Assembly: GCA_037974665.1 (NCBI GenBank)
Contig: CM075773.1
Coordinates: 48,128,080 to 48,192,079, forward strand
Source of the DNA: Ehretia macrophylla
Lineage: Eukaryota > Streptophyta > Magnoliopsida > Boraginales > Ehretiaceae
DNA: 64,000 bases
Direction of reading: 5' to 3'
Part shown: positions 1 to 12,100 of the stretch, piece after piece
Position numbering within the stretch: the stretch's first letter is position 1
Layout: each line of letters begins with the position of its first letter
The notes under the pieces: model-generated
Told to the model about the DNA's origin: nothing
The model's input: the letters and a program-made list of their open reading frames with translations, nothing else
Databases searched by the model: none
Made by a program: the position numbers and the translations under genes

Positions 1-498
1 AAAAAACATTTGCAGAAAAAAAGTTTGCAGCAAACAAACGGAGCCAAGTGACACGCCTAGGTAAGATCATCTCCAAGGCATATCCCCATAGAAGATTTAA
101 CTCATTACCTTTCTTTTCTTTATGAGTTTATTTAATTAACTTTGCCATCACAATCTTTCATAAGAGTTATAGTTTAATTAACGTTGTAAGGCTTATATAA
201 TTGTTAGAATTTTGTTGTTGGAATCTTAGCAGAGATTTTTGTTTTCATTAAGTGTTTTTGATAACGACAAACTTTATTTGAGATTTGTGTAAATCTTAGA
301 TTGACTTTTAGCTGCTCTTTTATGTAACTTATTGTATGTATTTTAGAGCACATAGGATTCTGCTTACACTTATCAACTACGACTCTTTCATGTATAAAGC
401 TTGTATTGATACAGCATATTGAATATAGAAAAACAAACACTTCACAACCTTTACAGTTTTACATAACTTCTGTCTTGTGATGTCTGCTCAACATTCGT

Positions 499-506
499 TA
501 TAAATA
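499..506 (+). promoter_or_regulatory. TATA box of broken family copy 1
   Basis: TATAAATA lies about 110 bp before the ATG at 614. The surrounding sequence (about 480-613) matches the segment before the copy at 61864, where the same TATAAATA is at 61749-61756. Conservation of the motif and its spacing between two separated copies supports a real core promoter. The gene behind this one is reduced to its first codons. Confidence 0.55.
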
Positions 507-613
507 AGCTTTCTACTTCTTGATCTACTACAAGTTCTATGACAAAAAAAGAAATCTACTACAAATCCTCCTCTCCTCTAACCGAGCATTTTTATCTTCA
601 CAGATGGTCTTAT

Positions 614-660
614 ATGGCAGAGGCTACAACAAGAAGTTATTTTCTTCACCTCTCAGGGAC
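614..660 (+). pseudogene. 4-TM family copy 1: first codons only
   Basis: From the ATG at 614 about 15 codons match the family start (MAEATTRSYFLHLSG). Homology then stops at a run beginning gggactaaatt. No membrane segment is left. An in-frame upstream ATG exists in the leader, as in the copy at 61864. It is the stump of a family member cut by an insertion and deletion. Confidence 0.7.
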
Positions 661-834
661 TAAATTAATTTTTTTTTTAAAATAATAGAGACTATGTTGG
701 TTAGTTTTGAACAATATAAACTATTTTGAATCACTTTTGTAAATATTATGAACTAATATAATTTTTTTTAAATATTAAGGATCAACTTGAAAAAATGTAT
801 AAACAATAGGGACTATATGCATAATTTACCCAAA
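656..834. mobile_element. Short AT-rich insertion in family copy 1
   Basis: About 175 bp that starts gggactaaatta and ends gggactatatgcataatttaccc. It interrupts the family match, and afterwards the leader region is seen a second time. The two ends carry 'gggacta' in the same direction. No clear terminal inverted repeat or target duplication was found, so the element class is open. Confidence 0.3.
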
Positions 835-835
835 A

Positions 836-922
836 ATGAAATCTACTACAAGTCCACTCCTCTAACCGAGCATTTTTATCTTCACATGTGGTCTTTTATT
901 GCAGAGGCTACAACAAGAAATT
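836..922 (+). repeat. Second copy of the family leader and start codons
   Basis: This stretch repeats 550-640 (leader, 'catttttatcttcaca', then gcagaggctacaacaag) but the ATG is changed (attgcagagg). It then joins directly to the 5' intergenic block of the next unit. This shows that a gene body was deleted between leader and next unit. Confidence 0.6.
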
Positions 923-1447
923 TTGTGTAATTTTAAGGTATTTTTAAGCTTAAAAACTCAGTTTTTAGTCCCCATGAAAAAGATTGATATGAATCATAAA
1001 TTATGTATTTTTTAGCTCACAATGAACAAAAATCCTGAATATGTCAAATTCTTAACCGGGGGTGTATGTAATATCCCACATTAGTAAAAAACAACATAGG
1101 TGTATAGTTTCCAAGTAGGTATTGTAGATTTGAATACTAACCCGAGTTAGTTGTTTTAGGTTAATGAATTTGAAACTAAAGTAATTATATTTTAAGCTTA
1201 TAATGCAAGCCTGAGGTTTTGATGTTGGGAGTGACTGTATAACACTGCGTGTATGTATGTATTAAGTATACATACATATACAAGTATTAAGGACAAGTAA
1301 AACTTTTCACTTATTACCTTTTCTTTCTCGTCATAAACCCCGAAATTCTATTATTAAAGGATTTTTCAATTCATTGATAAATTTGTGCTTCCAAAAGTCA
1401 ATCCAAATAAGAGAAAGATTTCCCTAATTCTCCCATTGTCTTTCTTT

Positions 1448-1505
<58 letters not shown>

Positions 1506-1745
1506 GAAAGTGTAATCCGAACCTATGTCCTAAGCTTTTATGTTGACCATGAGTCTAGTTTTTATTTTTATTTTTATTTTTTGTTAAGGTGATAACCAGA
1601 GGAGTAGGATCACTGATTGAATTTGACGATACCCGATCACCAATTAAGAAATTTATGGGTATAACAATATGCTCCAACACATATTACAAGTTAGTCAAGA
1701 ATTTGAAAGAGTTTTGAAGTCAAACATCCCATATGAGTCTTGTAT
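918..1745. repeat. Intergenic block of the duplicated unit, copy U1
   Basis: This block is clearly homologous to about 56190-56990 and 60830-61620. Shared marks are 'aaaaactcagtttttagtcc', 'cataccatacata'-type stretches near 1255, and 'gtcaaacatcccatatgag' near the end. Because three copies lie before family members or their remnants, it is the 5' part of the duplicated unit. U1 contains a TA microsatellite that the other two lack. No coding potential was seen. Confidence 0.7.
1450..1502. repeat. (AT)n microsatellite
   Basis: About 26 uninterrupted AT dinucleotides inside intergenic block U1. Confidence 0.95.
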
Positions 1746-1859
1746 CTTGATATTTTTTCCTTCCAACTCCTACATGACACTTATGTTTTTCAACCTCTAC
1801 ATGGCCTCATTTCTTTTATTTTTCAGACATGCATCACGTAAAAATAATCCCTAAAACTT

Positions 1860-2811
1860 TTGAATCTATCAATTACATGACAAATTTTAACCCTTTTTGA
1901 ATTCAACGAAGAAAAAATACCAACATATAGAGGTACATAGGTGAAGAATTTTAAATACATAATAATATGAATTCTTCATAAAAATCGTAATTTAATTGGT
2001 ATTTATTTCGTAGTAGATGCGGAATAGTTTGCAGGAATTTGTCACGTTAGTTCTACTGTATAAAGCCACAAATTGTAATCCAAAGTACGAGATAAAGGAT
2101 TAATTAGTTACGACTTAAATGCCCTATTTGATTTGATATTTACACATAGTAAATGACAGAGAGATTGAGAGAGGGAGAAAATCTAAGAAGAAGACTTACT
2201 GCCTTCTTATTTTCTGGTTTCAAGAACTAAACTGTATATCAGTTCTATTGTTTTTTTTTTTTCTAATTCCTATTTTAGAAATAGGATTAGAAGGTATGGG
2301 AATAACTTCTCATAACTTCTATGACCTATACAAACTGGTCGGGTTGGGTCAATCCATATTGGACGACCCAATCGCAAAATCCAACAATAGGCATATACAC
2401 AAATGTATTTATTAGAATGTTGAACTCACAACAAGTTGGTCTTTCGTATAAAATATACATATATATACAAGGGTGAGTCTTCGTATATATGTACATTTAG
2501 CAGAAAAATGAGATGCAACAGGCCTTCATCTTACAATATCATATACCAGAATAACTCCAACAACAAAGGTTGTTGGTCCTGCTCTTGAAGTTTTTCATGG
2601 AGTCTCGCGGTGGGGGTCAACATTGATGCAACTTTCTTTAATTCTTACAACTTGTGCATGTTTACAACTTTTCCACGTATACAACTTTTACAGGTATTTT
2701 ATGGGTTCGCTTCTAAGCTTATGCTATTTAAGTTCACAATTTCACTTCTTGATCTACAAGTACTCCATCTGCCTTCTTATCATTTTTCATCTTCATAACT
2801 TATTACTTTCT
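1860..2811. other. Non-coding 5' flank of copy 2
   Basis: AT-rich sequence with no recognisable gene. Stretches near 2450-2490 hold 'atatacatatatatac' runs. The last 100 bp (ttcacttcttgatctacaag ... catctgcc) resemble the leaders of the copies at 42122 and 45095. An ORF is open in frame from 2623, but sequence before 2812 does not match other copies at protein level, so I do not extend the gene. Confidence 0.4.
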
Positions 2812-3183
2812 ATGGCAGAGGCTACAAGAACAAGCCATTTTTTTCACCTTTCCGGAGAAAACATGTCTGGGCAGTTCAATGGCATGTATATGATGACAAT
2901 GAACACTCTTTGTTTGCAAAGCAACAATAATATTCTGCCTACTCTCCTTACTATTCTTGCACTCATTGTCCCAGTGTTGTTCAACTTTCTGCAATTGAAG
3001 TATCATGGGAAGAATGAGTCTCCACTCCATTCGAATCCCATCCAGCAACTATGTTTATCACCATTACTAGTCTACTTATATTTTGCTTGGCATCTTATGT
3101 TTCCATCCAGAATAACCTTCATCCATCAAGCTAGGTTTTTCCCACACAATGATGCGTACCAAGTAGATTCACTTCCTGTGTAA
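2812..3183 (+). CDS. 4-TM family copy 2, shortened but open (123 aa)
   Basis: I do not recognise a known family. The start at 2812 (MAEATRTSH) matches all other copies. Residues 1 to about 72 follow the intact copy at 42122 and include the first membrane segment. An extra 4 bp around 3023-3028 shifts the frame. A deletion of about 265 bp at about 3108-3116 then removes membrane segments 3 and 4 and brings the frame back. The ORF therefore still ends in the family tail IHQARFFPHNDAYQVDSLPV. The out-of-frame middle is hydrophobic by chance. It is either a short variant that could be expressed or a pseudogene that happens to stay open; I favour the latter. The 3' flank is well conserved. Confidence 0.6.
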   Translation: MAEATRTSHFFHLSGENMSGQFNGMYMMTMNTLCLQSNNNILPTLLTILALIVPVLFNFLQLKYHGKNESPLHSNPIQQLCLSPLLVYLYFAWHLMFPSRITFIHQARFFPHNDAYQVDSLPV

Positions 3184-3540
3184 CGAGGGGCTGAGCTACG
3201 ATTTTAAGGTCAAAATGTATGTAAGAGGGGTCAGTGTGTGATTTCAAATTGTCAGAATGATCTAATATAAAAAGTTTTTCCCATATTAAGAGTGTTCCTT
3301 GAGGGCATCCTCATGTCAATGTAACTTTGGCACTGTGTGTAACTATAGTATTGGTGTAACAAATTAATGGATAGATGATATGATTCCACATTTTGATGGT
3401 TTGATGAGCAGGGCAACAAAATTGTACAATATCCACTTTCTGGAACTTAGATTTACTTGATGGATTTTGTTAGTATTTGAAGGTTTGGTTAGTTGTGCAC
3501 AGCAGATAATACTAATTTTGATTTATACTCTTTATTAATA
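3184..3540 (+). repeat. Conserved 3' flank of family copy 2
   Basis: After the stop codon about 350 bp match the flanks after 33146, 42751 and 58988. Shared marks include a gctgagctacgat-type start, 'gatgatccaatata', 'gtaactgtagtattggtgtaac' and 'ttgatggtttgatgagcaggg'. It is likely the 3' UTR and terminator region of the family gene. No AATAAA is obvious. Confidence 0.6.
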
Positions 3541-3729
3541 TAATAACATGATTAAAAAGATCAATTTATAGTAGTGAATAACTCAAATCATTTCATCACT
3601 ATCAATTTCCTTAATGACATTATTTATTATTAGAAATTTTTATCATTTTGTCGCATCCATATTATAATATAATGACACAGGAATAAAATCTACGTAATAC
3701 ACTACAAGAAAAAACGATTTCGGCGACGG

Positions 3730-4195
3730 AGCGTCGCTATGCCGTCGCTTTTCTGCGAGGGCTTGGCGAGGGCCCACACTATCCCTCACCGATTCGGCGA
3801 GGCACGACACTCTTCCTCGCCGAATCGGCTAGGGAACTCACTGTCCCTTGCTGAATCGGCTAGGGAACTCGCTGTCCTTCGCCGAATCGGTGAGGCAAGG
3901 CCATGTCCCTCACCGAATCAGCGAGGGACAGTGTCGGCCCTCGCCGATTCGGCGAGGAAACTCGCTGTCCCTCGCGGAATCGGCGAGGGAAGGCCATGTC
4001 CCTCGCCGGATCGGCTAGGGACAGTGTTGGCCCTCGCCGAATCGGCGAGGGAAGGCTATGTGCCTCTCTGAATCGGCGAGGGACAATGTCGGCCCTCACC
4101 GAATCGGCGAAGGAAGGCCTTGTCCCTCACCGATTCGGCGAGGGAATGTACTGTCCCTCGCTGACTTGGCGAGGGAATTAGACGTTCATTGCCGA
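3730..4195. repeat. Left subterminal repeat array of the CACTA element
   Basis: About fifteen copies of a palindromic unit, close to 'ccctcgccgaatcggcgagggac' with variants, in both orientations. It is much richer in GC and CpG than the surrounding DNA. In CACTA elements such repeats bind the TnpA-type protein. Both strands are open as ORFs of repeated arginine-rich peptides, but these only reflect the repeat. Confidence 0.85.
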
Positions 4196-4199
4196 TTCA

Positions 4200-4994
4200 C
4201 TTTTATGTTTAGATTGAACAAATAAAATTAGAAAATTTAAGAAAGGTCAATTCGAACAATTAGGCGACTGACAATCATTCCCCTTGCCGATTCGACCCCA
4301 ACATTTTTTACGGTACATGAAAATAGTCGTAATTTATAATTACTACAAATAATTAGTTCTAAGTTTACATTTAACAATTATGATTATTTCATATAATAAT
4401 CATAATGAGTGTTTTAAAAGCATTGAATTTAAATTTAATAATATGTAGTAAATTTATTTTAAATAATTATACATGCAACTAGTGAGTAATTTTTTTCCTT
4501 TTTAAAATGTCCTAGATTGGCGTATACATAACTATATACAAAATTTATATTTAACGTCATGCAAAATAGAAATAATTATTTCTTTCAAATTGACATCACG
4601 AAATTATAATTAAAGCATTTTCTTATAAGAGTTAATGCATTACAAGCATAAACTTAATTTTACATTTTTGGGAATTACTAAAAGATTACATGGCGTGCAT
4701 TTTTTATAATGCAACACAACGAGTTAATACCTAACCCCCCATAAAGATTACACATTATTTTCGAGGGCTTACATAAACGCACCTACTTAATACCTAAAAC
4801 CCTATAAAGATTACAAATTATTTTCGAGGGCTTACATAAACACACCTACTTAATACCTAACATAGTATTGCAATATCACTAATATATAACAAGTGCACAC
4901 TACACATCAGGCAGAAGAACGTAGTAACATTGTTATATTTAGTAACAATTTCTACTATTGCTGATGCTTCTAAGATGATAAAAAGATATAGATA
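4200..4994. other. Non-coding CACTA interior, left part
   Basis: AT-rich, no gene. A unit of about 60-75 bp is duplicated near 4726-4860 (aataccta..accc, ataaagattaca, attattttcgagggcttacataaac). Confidence 0.5.
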
Positions 4995-5213
4995 TTAGGG
5001 AAAAAAGTTTGGTAAATAGATCCGCAGCATGTCGGCTTGAACTTTTTGGCCTACTTGGGCATTAGAAATGTATCCGTCGTACTTTGGCGGAGCATTTAGA
5101 TCAAGTTGGGGTTTAACGTATTCGCTGTAAATTGGATACTTTTGCATTGTATCCATCTCTTCATCTTTAGTCACTAGACGATTAGCTGAGTGGTGTTGTT
5201 GATCCTTACTCAT
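4995..5213 (-). CDS. Small gene candidate of unknown function inside the CACTA element (72 aa)
   Basis: ORF on the minus strand, opposite to the transposase genes: M at 5213, stop at 4995. The protein starts MSKDQQHHSANRLVTKDEE, is polar, rich in Asp, Gln, Lys and Tyr, has no signal peptide or membrane segment, and ends ADMLRIYLPNFFP. A TATAAATAG motif lies 75-80 bp before the ATG, a spacing typical of plant promoters. The composition is more balanced than the AT-rich surroundings. I do not recognise it. It may be an exon of a captured host gene or an element-specific cargo gene. No transposase-type domain is visible. Confidence 0.4.
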   Translation of the reverse strand: MSKDQQHHSANRLVTKDEEMDTMQKYPIYSEYVKPQLDLNAPPKYDGYISNAQVGQKVQADMLRIYLPNFFP

Positions 5214-5284
5214 CCTTCAAACAATTTAGATGAAATCTACAATTACTACTTTGAGATACTATGAGAAAACGCAATGCCAAGTGC

Positions 5285-5293
5285 TATTTATAG
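5285..5293 (-). promoter_or_regulatory. TATA box for the 72-aa reverse-strand ORF
   Basis: The minus strand reads CTATAAATAGC here, a near-perfect plant TATA box. The distance to the ATG at 5213 fits a short 5' UTR. The motif alone could occur by chance in AT-rich DNA, though the flanking C and GC are what plant TATA boxes usually show. Confidence 0.45.
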
Positions 5294-5429
5294 AAACTAG
5301 GTCATTAGATGAGAAGATTGATAGCTTGGTGAGCGTATGGAGACAACTCTTCATTTTTTCCAAGGGTCAATATATCAACGAATGTTTCGTTGACACGTGT
5401 TTGTGTACCATTGGACTTTGATGGGTCAA

Positions 5430-6860
5430 ATAATTGGGGACATAGAGTTTTTTATTATTTGGAGATTTAGAAGTTGTTGTGTCCATATCTTTTGCACAAC
5501 GAGGCCTTATCAGTTCTTACCACATTCTGCCCCGTGGTAGCCTATAAGATGTTCTCATAGTACTCATGACAAGATTAATCAATGGTCCATATGACAGCCC
5601 GTGATGAATAATATTATTGACGGGACTTCACGACATTTATGAAAGTTTTAAAAATTGTTATAAAAAACAAATTAATTATTAGAAAGAATAATAAAAAAAT
5701 TGTTTTCCTTGGAGACGTAAATGTACATATGTCAATATGTGAAATCATTGTCCACATGCATTATGCACGCTAACACAATGCATGCAAAACAGGTGTTTCG
5801 CCATTCCTATGCCAAAAGAAGCCCCTGGCATTTCATTATATTATGCCCTGTGGTTCGTGGGCACGTGGACACGACCCATTGGTCTTCTATCTATGAAATA
5901 ATTGGTGACAGGGCGTGCTTGGTATTTTGGAGATGGGGAAGTTCCTAAAGCCAACTCCATTGGAAGACGTGTCCTTGCAAGTTTGGACTATTTTATGGAG
6001 AGATTGTCGCGTATAACATATTCTCATCGTACGTTTCATTTCTCGTGAACAAAAAAGTCATGGTGATGGGACTTGGCGGCATTGATATTTACAATTTGAA
6101 CATATTATATTTATTTACAATTACATTATTTAATTATTTGTTTAATTGAATACTTTTAATACTTTAAAAACTATTTAAATTATTATGCTTATATAATTAA
6201 TTACATAATATTTATGGATTATTAAAATTATCCTAACTTGTATATCTTTCACATTATATATATATATCTCATCTTACATGAGAACTAATTCATAAAAATA
6301 ATCAGTTTATTAATATTTAATAATTTAAGAAGTAATAAAAAACTCTTTTTGTAGACAGCCTATGGTGTGTCAGGTTTTTGGAGAGGAAATTGGTCATCTA
6401 AAAAATGAAAGTGAAGTTAACCTTCGCTTAAAAAAAATAATTAGTATGGAAAAAAAATGCCAAAAAAAATAATTATCAAAACAAAAAGAAAAAGTTTAAA
6501 AAACAAACTACTAGCTAATTAATATAATTATTTTGATGAAAATATGAAAAAAATTAATTAAACAAGTAAAAAAGTTTAAAGTTAAAAAACAAAACAAATT
6601 TAATAAAACAAAATAATAGCTAATTAATATACTATTTATGTTATTAATTAGTTAAAATAAATTAATATGTAAATTTTTTTTGAAGAAAATCAATAAAAAA
6701 TATAGTGGAAAAAAACAAAACAAAATAATCTTTAATTAATATTACATTCATTATGAAAAAAATGTAAAACAAATTAACTATCAAAATTATTAGGTAAATA
6801 TAATAATACAAAAAATTCAAAAAAAAAAAGAGGAAACAGACCTGTTGGTCCCACTCTTAT
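5430..6860. other. CACTA interior, no gene seen
   Basis: Unannotated. About 5700-6080 is of mixed composition (tgggcacgtggacacgac near 5858 contains a CACGTG core) and might be upstream sequence of the reverse-strand small gene. From 6100 it is very A/T-rich with poly-A tracts. Confidence 0.4.
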
Positions 6861-6861
6861 A

Positions 6862-7866
6862 TATAATCCAATGGGCAAGGCCCATTGAATGTACAAATGG
6901 GCCTCCTGTGAGAATAAGAGAAATTAGCTAAGCCACAAAAAAATAAATATATATATGTCACCTAATATTCGTTATAAATAAATACATTATATGAAAAAAA
7001 AAGTGGCAAAAAATTACAAATTAAACAAAAAGAAAAAAGTGGAAAAAAACAAAGTAATAGCTAATTAATATAATTTTTTTGAAGAAAATATGAAAATAAA
7101 AATTAATTAAAAGAATTCAAAATTTTAAGATAATAACCAAAAAAAAGATAAAAAAAATAAAATATTTATATGCGTTATTAATAAAATTATTTCCAAGAAA
7201 ATATTAAAATGAAAAATAAATAAACAAGAAAAAATTTTAGAGCTAATAAACAAAAAAAGGTTAAAAAAATAATATCTAATAAATTTTTTGATGAATTTAT
7301 TAAAATATTCATTAATTAAAAAATTATTGAAGTTGCATTGAAAAAAAATAAATACAATAAAAAACAAAGAAATAACATATTAAACATACAAATTATGTTG
7401 CAAAAATTTAAAAATAAATTAATATAGAAAAATAAAAGGTAAGATAATAAACAAAAAATTTTAGTATTATAGAAACGAAACAAATTTATATTTAATTAAT
7501 ACAAAAATTATGAAGAAAAAAATTAAAACAAATGAATCATGAAAATTAAACAATAAGCCAAAAAAAAACAAAATAAAAATATAAAATAAAAAAATAAAAA
7601 AATAAAAAAAGGATACCCAAATTAAATCCAATGGGCGAGGCCCATTGGTAACGCCTATGGGCCTCCCCATTGGTTACTGGGCAGCGGCCCAGTATCATGC
7701 TAGGCCGCTGCCCAGAGGTAATAAAAAAATAAAAAAATTAAACAGGAGACGGACCTGGTCCGTCTCCCAAATTAAATACAATGGGCGAGGCCCATTGGTA
7801 ACGTACATGGGCCTCCCCATTGGTTTTTGGGTGGCGGCCCAGTATCTTGCTGGGCCGCAGCCCAGA
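6862..7866. repeat. Repeated GGGCC-rich palindromes within AT-rich DNA
   Basis: A motif 'ccaatgggc(g/a)aggcccattgg' followed by 'atgggcctcc' and 'cattggt' occurs at about 6866-6905, 7627-7675 and 7776-7830. The last two are followed by a second palindrome (ggcggcccagtat..gctgggccgc). Each block can fold into GC-rich hairpins. The rest of the interval is AT-rich, simple DNA. GGCCCA motifs are known plant promoter elements (TCP-type sites), so the block may be a regulatory region of the transposase gene downstream; this is inference. Confidence 0.65.
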
Positions 7867-8024
7867 AAAATATATATATATATATAATTATTACTTATTT
7901 TGGCGAGGGCCCACCGCCGCTGGGCCCTCGCCGAATTTGGGATCAAATCGAGGGCAGCAGCTGCTGCCCTTGATTTGAATCTCAAATAACAGAAAAAAAA
8001 ACCCCCCTGCCCCCTTAAAAATTT

Positions 8025-8115
8025 CAGCGACAGCGCCCCCCACCCCCCATCCTCCACTCCCCTACCCCGTAACTACCCCCCCTCCCACCCCTCCACCCCC
8101 CCTCCCCCCCTGCGC
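8025..8115. repeat. C-rich low-complexity tract
   Basis: Runs of C broken by A and T (ccccccaccccccatcctcc...). It lies between the palindromes and the transposase gene. ORFs over it are composition artefacts. Confidence 0.85.
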
Positions 8116-9182
8116 CCAATACTGGTAATTTTACTGTTTTTTTTAAAAAGATATTTACATATATCTATATATATCCTATATCTATATGTATGTATATATA
8201 TCTATTAATGTATATACATTATGTACTTTTACATTTTATACATGTTTTAATGATATATATGCATTTATTTATTTATTTATTTTTCGTAATATGTAGTGTT
8301 TAATTTTTTTGTATTTATGTTCTAGCTTTGAGTATTTTTTTCTATTTTTTTTTATTTTTAGATTTTTAAAATGATGAATTTATAAAGAAAATTCATATAT
8401 AATTATTTATTGTCAATTTTCAGAATTAAAAAATGGCATATATTTAAAAATCCGAAAATTTATTTTGGGTTTTTCATATTTAGGTTATTAAATTAATTTA
8501 TTTTAATATTTATTTTTTAAAGAATTATTTGTTTAATTTGGTGTGTTTGTTTTTCTTTGTTAGGTTTGGGGCATCCATACAAGCTTGACACTCTTAAAAA
8601 TTTCATAGGCTCAGGTTAGTGTTTTTTATTGATATAGTAATATGTTGAACAATATAGTATTTTGGCTTTATAATTTCGTTTCATAAAATGTATGATATTG
8701 TGGTGTTTTTTTGTTATATTCATGTTTAATAAATTGTGTAAATTGAGCCGTTGTGTTATTGTGAAGATGGATGTTTGTGTAAGTGGATGAAGGGGTGTGT
8801 TGCTCTTTGTAGATGCATTAACAAAACAAAGAATTAAGTAAGTTATATATGATGTATTATTATATAATATTAAGAATTAAGAAGAATAAGGTTAGTAGTT
8901 AAGTTAGCATATTGACAAGAAGCAAGTTAAGTTAATAAAGTATTTTAAGTAAGCTAATAGTTTTGTCATGCAAAAAGTTTAGTGAGAAGTACGTAAAGTT
9001 TACTAAAATAATAATTTGCTAAAGTTAAGAAACAAATTAACATGACTGTGTATTAACATGAGAGTATGATAAGTTAAAGTATTTTAGAAGTAAGTAAAGC
9101 TAACTAAGTTGGACAAAATTCTAGTCTTACAATATTGTTTCTAATATTAAATTACTATTTGTGCTACAATGTGTCAGTCAGA
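8116..9182. other. CACTA interior before TNP2, no gene seen
   Basis: AT-rich. A splice-like pattern near 8563-8617 (ttgttaggtttggggcatccatac ... ctcaggttagtg) could be a 5' UTR exon of the transposase gene. Not firm. Confidence 0.35.
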
Positions 9183-12100
9183 ATGGCATCATCACGTGAA
9201 TGGATGTATAATCGATGGCTTGATGGATACATTAATGAGGGCTTTGTTGAAGGTGTGCATGAATTTATAACATTCGCAAGTAGTCAACCATATTACATGG
9301 ACGGTGTAAAAATAAGATGTCCATGCATCAAATGCGAAAACTTGTGATATCTTACTGCTGACATTGTGATAAAATATCTTTATAGTAAGGGTTTCATGCC
9401 TAATTACTATGTATGGGTTGCACATGGGGAATATATGTCGAACAACATAAGGGTCACTGAACAACACATTGGTAATAATATGCTACACGACTTAGATTAT
9501 GGAAATAACTATCAGACAATGGTCTTTGATGCTGCTGGAGTAGATATGTTAAGGGATCAGAACGTGAGTGAAGAAGTACCAAACATGGAAGCACAATAAT
9601 TTTTTAATTTTTTGAATGCCTCTGAAAAACCATTGTTTGCGGGTTGTAGAAATCTTACCCAGTTGTCTGTTGTGGCTCGTTATCTAAATATGAAATCAGA
9701 ACATAATATGAGCAACGACCTATTTGATCGTGTGGTCTCAGAGTTTATGGAGTTGATGCCTTTAGAAAATAACCTACCTGAGAACTTATACAGGTTTAAG
9801 AAAATGCTGAAGCCATTGGGGTTAGCTTATCAGAAGATAGATGTATGTGTAAATGGATGTATTTTATTTTATAAGGACAGAAGTTCACTTGAAAATTGTC
9901 CCCATTGTGGCCATTGACGTTTCAAGACAACAACAGGTGTTACAATAGGGCGTAAGCTTATACCTTACCAACAATTAAGATATTTTCCTTTAACACCGAG
10001 GTTAGAAAGATTGTACATGTCGAAGGCTACAGCTGAACACATGCAGTGGCACAAGAAACACCAAACAGATGATGGTTATATTGGTCACCCTTCGGATGCT
10101 GAAGCATGGAAACACTTTGACAGGTTACATCCAGATTTTGCTCATCAGGCTAGAAATATTCGACTTGGTTTGTGTTCAGATGGGTTTACACCTTACAGTT
10201 CAAATGCAAAACCTTATTCATGCTGGTCAGTGATATTAACACCTTACAATCTGCCACCATGGATGTGCATATGCTTATCCCCGGTCCGAAAAATCTTGGT
10301 AAGACAATAGATGTGTATTTAGAGCCTCTCATTGTTGAATTACTAGAATTATGGTTGGAGGGTACACCGTGCTATGATGTTTCAACAAAGACTAATTTTC
10401 AATTGAGGGCAGCTTTGATGTGGACCATAAATGACTTCCCAGCTTATGGTATGTTGTCTGGCTGGAGCACACATGGAAGACTGTCGTGTCCATATTGCAT
10501 GAATAACTCTGATGCTTTTCGGTTGCAAGAAGGAAGGAAGAATTCATTCTTTGATTGTCATCGTAAATTCTTACCGAGTAATAGTTCTATACGACGGGAC
10601 ACAAAAAATTTTTTAAGGGGTAAAAGAGAGACTTGTGGGCCTCCACCCATATTAGATGGTGATCAAATATGGGAAAGTGTGATGAATTTGCCAAAGATCC
10701 AAGAAATGATGAATAACAGGAAAAAAATAAAGTTGAATGGGTTTGGGGAGTGGCACAACTGGACAAAGAGAAGTATTTTTTGGGACTTACCTTACTGGAA
10801 GATGCATCTTGTACGCCACAATTTGGATGTCATGCATATAGAAAAAAAATGTATTTGACAATGTTTTCAACACTGTTATGGGTGTCAAAGGAAAGAGCAA
10901 AGACAATGTAAGAGCGAGAAAAGACATGGAGGTATATTGTGACCGTCCCGAATTATGTGGAGAGTACGTTAATGTGATTGGTGTGTATACTCTCCCCGTG
11001 GCAAAGAGAAAACTACTTCTTGAATGGGTTGAAGAATTAAAATTTCCCGATAGCTATGCATCAAACTTAGCGAGATGTGTTGACATGCAACAATTAAAGA
11101 TGTCACACATGAAGAGCCACGACTGTCATGTCTTCATGGAAAGATTGCTTGTGATTGCATTACGCGAGCTGATGCCTAAATAAGTTTGGGAGGCTTTTGC
11201 ACAACTAAGTTTGTTCTTTACTAACATATGTTGCACAAGTTTGCAAAGTATGGATTTGGAAAGGATGCAAGAAGACATTGTCGTGACTCTTTGCAACTTG
11301 GAGAAGCTGCTACCTCCTGCATTCTTTGATTCAATAGAGCACTTGCCTGTTCATTTGGTCCACGAAGCGATTTGTTGTGGCCCTGTATAATATCGGTGGA
11401 TGTATCCCTTTGAGAGGTTTTTGCAGGGGTTAAAGAGGAAAGTAAAGAATAAGGCACATGTGGAAGGATCCATTTGTGAAGCCTACCACATACTAGAAAC
11501 GTCAACTTTTTGTTCTTATTATTTTGAAGAGCACGTGGCCACTAAGAGTAGAAGGCTTGGTCGGAATGACTAATATGACGATATGGAACACCCCGATGGA
11601 TGCTTGGCTCTATTTACTCATCCGGGCCGCTCAATCGGGAAATGGAAAGAGATGACAATAGCGGAAGAAGATTTCTATTTAGCACACCGCTATGTATTGA
11701 TGAATTGCATAGAGGTACTACCTTATGTCAGGTAAGGCTATGGTAATTTAATAATATGTTAACGTGTTGGGATTTAAATATACAAGATAAATTGACTAAT
11801 ATTTGACTATTTGCCAGCATGTTCGAGGATTACATTCGCAACCAATATGGCCCACTGAATCCGAGAGAACTCCAACTGCATGTTGACAACTTATTCCCGA
11901 AATGGTTATATGAATATGTATGTACATGTCTCATAACAAAAATTCATTTTATCCCTTACGGTATGCATACCTTAAAAGAAGAGTGATATATATTTGTAGG
12001 TTAAGCACAGGAATGATGTAGATCATCGTGTACATTGTCTTTCAATGTGGCCTTATAGATTGGTTAGGACCTCGTCAAGATACATGGTGAATGGATACAG

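Noticed and set aside
2623-2811. In-frame N-terminal extension of family copy 2
   Set aside because: No other copy shares this protein sequence; the conserved start is at 2812.
3739-4181. Arg/Ser/Pro-rich ORFs on both strands over the CACTA end, and similar ones at 16198-16721
   Set aside because: They are translations of the subterminal DNA repeats in several frames, without a start context or domain.
7125-7670. Phe-rich minus-strand ORFs
   Set aside because: Products of poly-A rich DNA in the CACTA interior.
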